Made by a program: the position numbers and the translations under genes
Source of the DNA: an uncultured Caulobacteraceae bacterium
Lineage (GTDB): Bacteria > Pseudomonadota > Alphaproteobacteria > Caulobacterales > Caulobacteraceae
Length of the DNA: 5,354 nucleotides
Assembly (NCBI GenBank): GCA_903884915.1
Contig: CAISGS010000246.1
Coordinates: forward strand, 1-5,354
Direction of reading: 5' to 3'
The notes under the pieces: generated by a model
Seen by the model: only the letters and a program-made list of their open reading frames with translations
The model's database searches: none
Told to the model about the DNA's origin: nothing
Part shown: positions 1 through 5,354 of the stretch, piece by piece
Position numbering within the stretch: the stretch's first letter is position 1
Layout: each line of letters starts with the position of its first letter

Positions 1-984
1 AATGACAGCCTGACCGGCAATGGCGACAACAACATCCTCGAAGGCGGCGCAGGCAATGACCGGCTTGATGGCGGCATCGGCATTGATGGTCTGTTGGGCG
101 GCGCGGGCGACGACACGCTGTTCGGCGGCGCGGGCGATGACCAACTCTTTGGCGGCGACGGCGCTGACACGCTAGAGGGCGGTGAGGGCAATGAGGTCAT
201 GCTCGGCGACGGCGGCAATGACCAGATCGATGGCGGCGCGGGCGATGACTATATGCTCGGGGGCCTTGGCGATGACCGGATCACAGGCGGCGTGGGTAAT
301 GACTTCATCATCGCTGATGGCGGGAATGACACGCTCTACGGCAACGATGGCGATGACGGCCTGCTGGGCCTAGACGGCGATGACACGCTCTATGGCGGTT
401 TAGGGACCGACTACATCATTGGTGGGGCAGGCACTGACAAGCTCTATGGTGAAGACGGCAATGACAGCATGGACGGCGGCGACGGCAATGACCTCCTCGA
501 CGGCGGCAACGGCGATGACGGCCTGACCGGCGGCGTAGGGAACGACACCCTGTCTGGCGGAGCCGGTAATGATCAGCTCTGGGCTGGCGAAGGCAATGAC
601 AGTCTCAATGGCGGCGACGGTAGCGACTACATCATCGGCGGCATGGGCCAAGACACGCTTGCAGGCGGCGCTGGGGCCGACGCCTTCTTCTTCATGTCGG
701 CGAGCGAGAGCACTGCAGCAGCAACGGACAAGATCACTGACTTCAGCTGGGCCGACGGCGACTATATCGAACTGTCCCGCATCGACGCCAACAGCGCCCT
801 GGCAGGCGACCAAGCCTTCAGTTTTGTCAACAGCTTCACCAAGCAGGCAGGGCAGGCCACCCTGACCTATGATGCGGCCTCAAACACCTCGACCTTCAGC
901 GCAGACGTCGACGGGGATGGCGTCGCGGATTTTGTGCTGCAGGTAACAGGGCAGCAGGATACCGGCCAGGGGTGGGTGTTGTAG
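1..984 (+). CDS. RTX calcium-binding repeat protein with serralysin-type C-terminal domain, type I secretion substrate (5' end missing)
   Basis: The frame is open from base 1 to the TAG at 982-984, giving 327 residues of the C-terminal part. The TTG at base 94 is inside the repeats and is not a real start. Residues 6-230 are 25 consecutive GGxGxDxLx nonapeptides, which in known RTX proteins bind calcium and fold as a parallel beta-roll after export. Residues 231-327 resemble the M10 serralysin C-terminal domain: a 'SASES..ATDKITDF' stretch, 'IDANSALAGDQAFSF', and the acidic DVDGDGVADF at residues 302-311. This domain carries the uncleaved C-terminal signal in related proteins. The last residues, GQGWVL, are hydrophobic but lack the acidic residue usually seen just before the terminal hydrophobics (as in DFIL-type ends). 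Genes for an ABC exporter and a HlyD-family adaptor follow on the same strand, so this is probably their substrate. The N-terminal domain (protease, lipase, S-layer protein, adhesin or other) is outside the window, so the activity cannot be named. Confidence 0.93.
   Translation, partial: NDSLTGNGDNNILEGGAGNDRLDGGIGIDGLLGGAGDDTLFGGAGDDQLFGGDGADTLEGGEGNEVMLGDGGNDQIDGGAGDDYMLGGLGDDRITGGVGNDFIIADGGNDTLYGNDGDDGLLGLDGDDTLYGGLGTDYIIGGAGTDKLYGEDGNDSMDGGDGNDLLDGGNGDDGLTGGVGNDTLSGGAGNDQLWAGEGNDSLNGGDGSDYIIGGMGQDTLAGGAGADAFFFMSASESTAAATDKITDFSWADGDYIELSRIDANSALAGDQAFSFVNSFTKQAGQATLTYDAASNTSTFSADVDGDGVADFVLQVTGQQDTGQGWVL
16..690 (+). repeat. 25 tandem RTX nonapeptide units (27-bp period)
   Basis: Translating from base 16 gives exactly 25 nine-residue units with no insertion or deletion (675 bp), each a form of GGxGxDxLx. 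Five residues of a preceding unit (NDSLT) lie at bases 1-15, so the array continues to the left. Most units keep Gly4 and Asp6. Variant units include GGEGNEVML (Glu instead of Asp), GDGGNDQID, ADGGNDTLY, GNDGDDGLL, GLDGDDTLY and AGEGNDSLN. The DNA copies have diverged, especially at third codon positions and at repeat positions 3, 5, 7 and 9, so this is an old coding repeat and not a recent DNA expansion. Units alternate in character with an 18-residue period. Confidence 0.95.
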
Positions 985-1025
985 GGGCGTCTCGGAGCGG
1001 CTTTTGATCCATAGATAGAATATTA

Positions 1026-1036
1026 GGGGAAGGTGG
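1026..1036 (+). promoter_or_regulatory. Strong Shine-Dalgarno-like tract without an obvious main start codon
   Basis: GGGGAAGGTGG is the best ribosome-binding-like sequence in the gap between the RTX and ABC genes. It is too far upstream (64 bases from 1036 to 1100) to serve the ABC start at 1100, and 15 bases lie between it and the in-frame TTG at 1052. Its best-spaced partner is the TTG at 1045 (8 bases downstream), which opens a 22-codon frame ending with TGA at 1111-1113. It may be a leader-peptide ribosome-binding site or simply chance purine richness. Confidence 0.3.
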
Positions 1037-1040
1037 TTTA

Positions 1041-1064
1041 AGCTTTGGACTTTGCCGTCCAGCT
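1041..1064 (+). other. Intergenic stem-loop between the RTX gene and the ABC exporter gene
   Basis: Outer arms AGCT (1041-1044) and AGCT (1061-1064) and inner arms GGAC (1047-1050) and GTCC (1057-1060) can pair around a six-base loop, with a two-base TT bulge at 1045-1046. That gives eight base pairs. No T-run follows, so it is not a classical intrinsic terminator. In other RTX operons, structures between substrate and exporter genes lower exporter expression relative to the substrate or protect the substrate mRNA end; a similar role here is inference. Confidence 0.4.
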
Positions 1065-1090
1065 CGGCCCAATGCCAGCTTTTGAAACCC

Positions 1091-1095
1091 AAAGG
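1091..1095 (+). promoter_or_regulatory. Probable ribosome-binding site of the ABC exporter gene
   Basis: AAAGG lies four bases before the ATG at 1100. It is a modest, closely spaced Shine-Dalgarno sequence, but better than anything just upstream of the alternative in-frame starts at 1052 (TTG) or 1118 (ATG). It supports the start at 1100. Confidence 0.45.
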
Positions 1096-1099
1096 TCCG

Positions 1100-2851
1100 A
1101 TGCCAAAGCCTGAATTTATGAGCCTTGTGCGGTCGGCCCTGAAGGCCTGTTCAAGCCATATTGGCTTTGCGGTGCTGTTTAGCGCCCTGATCAATATCCT
1201 CTATCTGGCCCCCACCCTCTATATGATGCAGGTCTATGATCGGGTGGTTCCCTCGCAAGGGCTCTTGACGCTCTTTTGGCTGAGCTTGGTCGTCCTCTTG
1301 GCCTTGGTCGTGCTCTACAGCCTGGACCTGATGCGGTCGCGCCTGATGGTGCGGGCGGCCCTGCGGTTCAATGACGAGTTAGCGGGGCAGGTCATCCATC
1401 GGCTCAATGCCGATCAAGGCCGCACCGCGACCAAGGGGGCCGGCACCCAAGCCTTGCGCGAGTTTGATAATCTCCGGCAGACCATCGCCGGGCAGGGCGG
1501 AATCTTGGCCCTGTTCGATATTCCTTGGACGCCGATCTATCTGTTGGCGGCGTTCCTGATCCATCCGGCTTTGGCGGGATTGGTCGTCGTTGGGGGCCTT
1601 TTGTTGATTAGTCTGTCGGTGGTCAATGACCGCACCGCTCGGGCTACTGCAACCACGAACCATCAGGCCATGACCCGCGCCTATGGCAATCTCGACGCGC
1701 TTCTGTCCAAGTCTGAAGTGATCCGCGTGATGGGCATGCAAAAGCGTTTAGAGACGAAGTTCATCTCGGAACGCAATCGTGTCATTGACGCGACGGCTGA
1801 TCAACAGATCAAGGCCTCTAAATATTCAGTGGTGGGTAAGTTTATCCGTACTCTTTTGCAGTCTGCGGCTTTGGGACTGGGCGGCTGGCTGGCGGTTACC
1901 GGTCATATCACCGTCGGCTCGATCATTGCGGCGTCGGTTCTGCTCAGCCGTGCGCTGCAGCCCTTGGAACAGGTGGCCTCGGCTTGGCCAGCCTTGAACC
2001 AGGCGCGGGCGGCGATCCTGACCCTGAACGACCTGTTCTCGGACAATCCCGAACCGGCCCATCAGCCTTTGGCCCTGCCCGTACCGACCGGGCGGATTTC
2101 CATGACCAGCCTGTTCTATCGCGCGCGCGGCGGGGGTCCGATGATCCTTAAGGGCATTAATGCCCAACTGTTGCCCGGTGAGATTGTCGGCCTTATCGGT
2201 CCGTCTGGCGCAGGCAAGAGCACCTTTGCCAAGATCGTGGTTGGCGCCTTGACGCCCGACGCGGGCGATATCCGCATTGATGGCGCGACCTATCGCGATT
2301 GGGATGCTGACGCCCTCGGGGTCCATTTTGGCTATATGCCGCAGACCAATATGCTGCTGGGCGGAACCATCGCCCAGAACATTTCCCGCTTCACCAGCGT
2401 CGCCGAGGCTGAGCGCGCCGCGCTCGATGCCCAGATTGTCGAGGCGGCAAAGCGGGCTGGCGTGCATGAGATGATCCTGCAGTTCCCCGATGGCTACAAT
2501 ACCTTGCTGTCCAATACGGGCGAGGGGATATCTGTAGGGCAGGCGCAGCGCATTTCCTTGGCCCGCGCGTTATTTGGAAATCCCAAGGTCCTTGTTCTGG
2601 ATGAGCCCAATTCCGCCCTCGATACACCCGGCGAAATGGCCTTGATCGCGGCCATGACTGAGGCCAAGGCCTTTGGTGCAAGCGTGCTGATCATCGCCCA
2701 TAGGCCCTCCATGCTACAAAATGCTGACCGGGTGATTGTGCTCAATGGCGGCACGATCGAGCGCCAAGGCACACGGGATGAGATTATGGGGCCATCCACG
2801 GTGCCCGAGGCCAAACCGGTCGATCTTCGTCGTCCCGTGGGGCAAGCCTGA
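1100..2851 (+). CDS. Type I secretion system permease/ATPase, PrtD/AprD/RsaD family
   Basis: This is the inner-membrane ABC exporter half-transporter (583 residues from ATG 1100) that would dimerise and drive one-step export of the RTX protein. The N-terminal half has hydrophobic spans near residues 21-43, 55-75, 135-175 (two spans) and 250-282, matching a type 1 ABC exporter membrane domain. The nucleotide-binding domain starts near residue 330: Walker A GPSGAGKST at 367-375, Q-loop Gln415 in GYMPQ, signature ISVGQ at 477-481, Walker B VLVLDE with Asp501 and Glu502, D-loop SALD at 505-508, and H-loop His534. The EPNSALD wording is typical of PrtD-type proteins, whose usual length is about 575-590. 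There is no N-terminal C39 peptidase-like domain, which separates it from the HlyB class. A TTG at 1052 would add 16 residues and the ATG at 1118 would remove six; 1100 is preferred for its ribosome-binding site and length. The signature has Val where LSGGQ has its first Gly, otherwise the ATPase looks intact. Confidence 0.95.
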   Translation: MPKPEFMSLVRSALKACSSHIGFAVLFSALINILYLAPTLYMMQVYDRVVPSQGLLTLFWLSLVVLLALVVLYSLDLMRSRLMVRAALRFNDELAGQVIHRLNADQGRTATKGAGTQALREFDNLRQTIAGQGGILALFDIPWTPIYLLAAFLIHPALAGLVVVGGLLLISLSVVNDRTARATATTNHQAMTRAYGNLDALLSKSEVIRVMGMQKRLETKFISERNRVIDATADQQIKASKYSVVGKFIRTLLQSAALGLGGWLAVTGHITVGSIIAASVLLSRALQPLEQVASAWPALNQARAAILTLNDLFSDNPEPAHQPLALPVPTGRISMTSLFYRARGGGPMILKGINAQLLPGEIVGLIGPSGAGKSTFAKIVVGALTPDAGDIRIDGATYRDWDADALGVHFGYMPQTNMLLGGTIAQNISRFTSVAEAERAALDAQIVEAAKRAGVHEMILQFPDGYNTLLSNTGEGISVGQAQRISLARALFGNPKVLVLDEPNSALDTPGEMALIAAMTEAKAFGASVLIIAHRPSMLQNADRVIVLNGGTIERQGTRDEIMGPSTVPEAKPVDLRRPVGQA

Positions 2852-4206
2852 TGGCTAAGCGTGGCCAAATGTCGGCGCTCTGGGCCGATATCAATAGCGG
2901 CGGGGCCCATTCGCCGCGCCTTGAAATATGGCTGGGGTCAGCCATTGCAGGGCTATTCTTTGTCGTCTTTCTGGGTTGGGCAGCCTTTGCCCCCTTGGAT
3001 GCTGCTGCGATCACAGAGGGCGTGGTCAGCGTCGCAGGCAATCGCCAAGCCGTTCAGCCGCGTAACGGCGGCGTGGTCACCGAGCTCAATGTTGATGAAG
3101 GCCAAACGGTCAAGCGCGATCAACTCCTGCTCAAGATCGGCACGCCCGACACTGACGCCGTCGAGCGCAGTCTTGCCGGTGAGGTCATTTCTCTGTTGGC
3201 TCAGCGCGCACGTCTGAAGGCGGAAAGTGCGGGGCAGGTGAGCTTTGCTGCGCCCCCGGAATTTGCCGCCCTAACCGGTCGGGATAAGACCTTGGCCGAT
3301 GTGGCTATGGCCGAGCAAAGGCACTATGCATCCGTCCGGGCCCAGTCCAACAGTGCGGCCACGTCGGTCCTCCAGCAGCGCCTTGATCAATATCGAGTTC
3401 AAAATGACGGCTTGGCCCGTCAGATTGGCTTTAATCGCAAGCAGCAGGACCTGGTCGGCGCCGAGCTGGACGGCCTAAAAAAGCTTGCTGTCGACGGCTA
3501 TGTCTCGACCAATCGGGTGCGCGGCACCGAACGGGTCGCCGCCCAGCTTGATGGCGAAACCAGCCGCAATGAGACCGAGATCAGCCGCAACATCTCCGCC
3601 ATGGCCGAGATCAACAGCCAGATCCTGTCGACCCGTAAAAAGGTCCTAGAGACCATTTCCGACGAGATGGCCGCGACCGAGGCACGGCTCGTTGATCGGT
3701 TGCCCAAATGGTCGGCGGCCAAGGAGATCGTGGTCCAGTCCTTGATCAAGGCCCCGTCCAGCGGCCGCGTGGTCGGCCTGAAAATCTATACGGTCGGCGG
3801 CGTGGTGTCGGCCGGTGAGCACCTGATGGATATTGTTCCTCAGGACCGTGGCATCGTGATCGATGCCATGTTGAATCCTACTGACGCTGCTGAGGTTCAG
3901 ATCGGTATGCCGGCTACGATCCGCCTCAGTGTCTTCCATGACCGCAAGGCCCCAGTGCTTCAGGCCGTTGTTTCGGAGGTCTCCGCCGACAGCTTCGTCG
4001 ATGAAAAATCGCGCGTGCGGTTCTTCAATATCGAGGTGCGTATCCCCGAGTCGGAGCTGCTAAAGATCAGCAAGGCCAAGGGTCATTATGATCTGCGGCC
4101 CGGTCTCAATGTTGAGGTCATCGTCCCGTTGCGCAAGCGCACGGCCTTGACCTATCTGACCGAGCCCATCGGCAAAGCCTTAACCCGCGTGGGGCGTGAG
4201 CCTTAA
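2851..4206 (+). CDS. HlyD/PrtE-family type I secretion periplasmic adaptor (membrane fusion protein)
   Basis: This 451-residue protein would be anchored in the inner membrane and span the periplasm, joining the ABC exporter to a TolC-like outer-membrane channel. A short cytoplasmic N-terminus precedes one transmembrane span at about residues 27-48. A lipoyl-like half-motif follows at about 64-96 (QPRNGGVVTELNVDEGQTV). Residues about 100-290 are rich in Gln, Glu, Arg and Ala as expected for the alpha-helical hairpin, with the turn near LAVDGYVSTNRV at 212-223. The second lipoyl half is at 299-330 (APSSGRVVGLKIYTVGGVV), then a beta-barrel region ends in the family-typical RTALTYLTEPI at 430-440. 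Its ATG shares one base with the ABC stop (TGATG at 2849-2853), so translation is probably coupled; GGGG at 2839-2842 may serve as the ribosome-binding site. Length and layout fit PrtE/AprE. The stop TAA overlaps the stop of the convergent RND gene. Confidence 0.95.
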   Translation: MAKRGQMSALWADINSGGAHSPRLEIWLGSAIAGLFFVVFLGWAAFAPLDAAAITEGVVSVAGNRQAVQPRNGGVVTELNVDEGQTVKRDQLLLKIGTPDTDAVERSLAGEVISLLAQRARLKAESAGQVSFAAPPEFAALTGRDKTLADVAMAEQRHYASVRAQSNSAATSVLQQRLDQYRVQNDGLARQIGFNRKQQDLVGAELDGLKKLAVDGYVSTNRVRGTERVAAQLDGETSRNETEISRNISAMAEINSQILSTRKKVLETISDEMAATEARLVDRLPKWSAAKEIVVQSLIKAPSSGRVVGLKIYTVGGVVSAGEHLMDIVPQDRGIVIDAMLNPTDAAEVQIGMPATIRLSVFHDRKAPVLQAVVSEVSADSFVDEKSRVRFFNIEVRIPESELLKISKAKGHYDLRPGLNVEVIVPLRKRTALTYLTEPIGKALTRVGREP

Positions 4207-5354
4207 CTGGCCTTGGCCATGGGCTTACCGTCATCTCGCAGCACGACATAGATCGCCGGGATCACCAATACGGTCAGCAGGGTCGATGAGGCGAGCCCGA
4301 ACAGCAGCGATAGGGCCAGGCCCTGAAAGATCGGATCGAACAGGATCACCGCTGCCCCGATCATGGCCGCCAGTGCAGTCAAGACGATGGGCTTGAAGCG
4401 AATGGCTCCGGCCTCGAGCAGCACCTCACGCAATGGGCGACCGGCTGTTTCTTGACTGTGACGGATGAAATCGACCAGTAGGATCGAGTTCCGCACAATG
4501 ATCCCAGCCAGAGCGATGAAGCCGATCATCGAAGTCGCGCTGAAGGGCGCTTGAAACAGAACGTGGCCGAAGACGATGCCCACCAAGGTCAGGGGTATAG
4601 GGGTCAGGATCACCAAGGGCAGCTTGAAGCTCTTAAACTGCGCCACGACCAGCACATAGATGCCGAGGATAGCGACCCCGAAGGCGGCCCCCATGTCGCG
4701 GAAGGTGACCCAAGTGATCTCCCACTCGCCGTCCCACAGGATGCTAGCCTTGCTCTCGTCGGTCGGTTGGCCATTGAGGCGGATATCGGGGGCCTGACCT
4801 GAGGGCCATATCGCCTCGCGCACCTTCTTGTCGACGGCCATCATGCCATAGATGGGAGCCTCATATTGGCCGGCCAATTCGGCCATGATCATGTCCACGT
4901 CCCGGCCATCGCGGCGGAAGATGTGGGTGGATCCAGCCTCGCGGCTGGCGCTAACCACTTCGCCCAACTCGACCAAGCGTGTCCCCCCTGCGGTTTGGCT
5001 GGCGGCGACGGGCAGGCTGGCGAGGGTCTCGCCCCAGGTGCGCTGCGATTGAGGCAAGCGCACAGAGATTTCCAAGGGGTCGCGTCCTTCACCGCGATAG
5101 GCATAGCCCACCACCTGTCCACCAATGGCGGCAGCGACGCTGTCGAGCACCTCACGGTCGGTCAGGTTCAGCCGCTCCATCCGGTCGCGGTCGGGCGTGA
5201 GCCGTAGCCGTGGGCGGGCGACGCCGTAGCTGTCATCGACATCGACAATATAGGGCACGGACCTGAAGATCGCTTTGAGCTGTTCAGCCGTCGCGCGGCG
5301 CACCGCAGCGTTCGGGCCATAGACCTCGGCCAGCAGGGTGGCCATGACCGGGGG
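4203..5354 (-). CDS. RND-family efflux transporter permease, C-terminal part (5' end outside window)
   Basis: The minus-strand frame is open at the right edge (codons for PPV precede the Met at 5345), so about 383 residues of a roughly 1000-residue inner-membrane pump are present. RND pumps use proton influx to export drugs, detergents or metals with an adaptor and an outer-membrane channel. Numbering from that Met: residues 1-215 are the end of the second periplasmic loop (porter and docking parts; ILWDGEWEITWVTFRDMG at 202-219 is characteristic of one RND subfamily). Five membrane spans match TM8-TM12: about 218-237, 243-263, 272-293, 319-336 and 341-367. The AGIIVRNSILLVDF segment is TM10. 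By eye, Arg285 sits at the position of AcrB Lys940, Arg316 at Arg971 and Thr323 at Thr978. The TM4 aspartates are off the window. The substrate cannot be inferred. The frame appears intact. No relation to the secretion genes is apparent beyond convergence. Confidence 0.93.
   Translation of the reverse strand, partial: PPVMATLLAEVYGPNAAVRRATAEQLKAIFRSVPYIVDVDDSYGVARPRLRLTPDRDRMERLNLTDREVLDSVAAAIGGQVVGYAYRGEGRDPLEISVRLPQSQRTWGETLASLPVAASQTAGGTRLVELGEVVSASREAGSTHIFRRDGRDVDMIMAELAGQYEAPIYGMMAVDKKVREAIWPSGQAPDIRLNGQPTDESKASILWDGEWEITWVTFRDMGAAFGVAILGIYVLVVAQFKSFKLPLVILTPIPLTLVGIVFGHVLFQAPFSATSMIGFIALAGIIVRNSILLVDFIRHSQETAGRPLREVLLEAGAIRFKPIVLTALAAMIGAAVILFDPIFQGLALSLLFGLASSTLLTVLVIPAIYVVLRDDGKPMAKAS

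Noticed and set aside
16..690. Tandem repeats as a CRISPR array or satellite DNA.
   Set aside because: The 27-bp units are contiguous, without spacers, stay in frame and encode the RTX nonapeptide consensus.
400..813. Minus-strand open frame of 137 codons across the RTX repeats, with regular Val/Ala-rich repeats.
   Set aside because: It is the antisense shadow of the 27-bp coding repeat; its periodicity is inherited from the sense strand, and the sense frame has a clear family match.
1004..1021. TTGATC (1004-1009) and TAGAAT (1016-1021) as a possible internal promoter for the exporter genes.
   Set aside because: Only six bases separate the two boxes, far short of the usual 16-18, so they cannot form one sigma-70-type promoter; the stretch is merely AT-rich.
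1052..1099. TTG at 1052 as the start of the ABC gene.
   Set aside because: No well-spaced ribosome-binding site precedes it, the added 16 residues look unlike the family N-terminus, and the ATG at 1100 gives the usual PrtD length.
880..1194. Minus-strand open frame of 104 codons covering the gap between the RTX and ABC genes.
   Set aside because: It overlaps both neighbours in antisense, has no domain, and its composition looks random.
1826..2467. Minus-strand open frame of 213 codons inside the ABC gene.
   Set aside because: It is antisense to well-conserved ABC membrane and Walker A sequence, shows no recognisable domain, and long antisense frames are common in GC-rich genes.
4208..4219. 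TGGCC/GGCCA inverted repeat as a terminator at the convergent junction.
   Set aside because: With a minimal loop only four base pairs remain and no T-run follows on either strand; it also lies within the RND coding region.

Overview
The window is GC-rich and densely coded. It reads as part of a proteobacterial chromosome, most probably alphaproteobacterial. That guess rests on codon and base style, on the RTX substrate followed by PrtD/PrtE-type exporter genes (as in serralysin or S-layer secretion loci), and on the RND subfamily. The sequence alone does not fix the genus.

Layout. Bases 1-984 (+) are the 3' part of an RTX (repeats-in-toxin) protein gene; the reading frame is open at the left edge, so the N-terminal functional domain lies outside. 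It contains 25 uninterrupted calcium-binding nonapeptide repeats, then a serralysin-type C-terminal domain with the type I secretion region. A 115-base gap (985-1099) holds a stem-loop and a Shine-Dalgarno-like tract with no obvious partner. Bases 1100-2851 (+) encode the inner-membrane ABC ATPase/permease of a type I secretion system (PrtD family). Bases 2851-4206 (+) encode its HlyD/PrtE-family periplasmic adaptor and overlap the ABC stop by one base. Bases 4203-5354 (-) are the 3' part of an RND multidrug-type efflux pump gene that converges on the adaptor gene; it runs off the right edge.

How it works together. The RTX protein is the likely substrate. The ABC protein would recognise its uncleaved C-terminus and power export, and the adaptor would bridge to a TolC-like outer-membrane channel, which is not in this window. 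Calcium outside the cell would fold the repeats into a beta-roll. The RND pump is a separate transcription unit and nothing links it functionally to the secretion system.

Overall this is a recognisable type I secretion locus, and I see no evidence for a wholly new system. The points most worth a second look are an 18-residue super-period in the RTX array that would put an aromatic/aliphatic stripe on one face of the beta-roll, the leader-like region before the ABC gene, the ISVGQ version of the ABC signature, and the two convergent genes whose stop codons share one TTAA palindrome.
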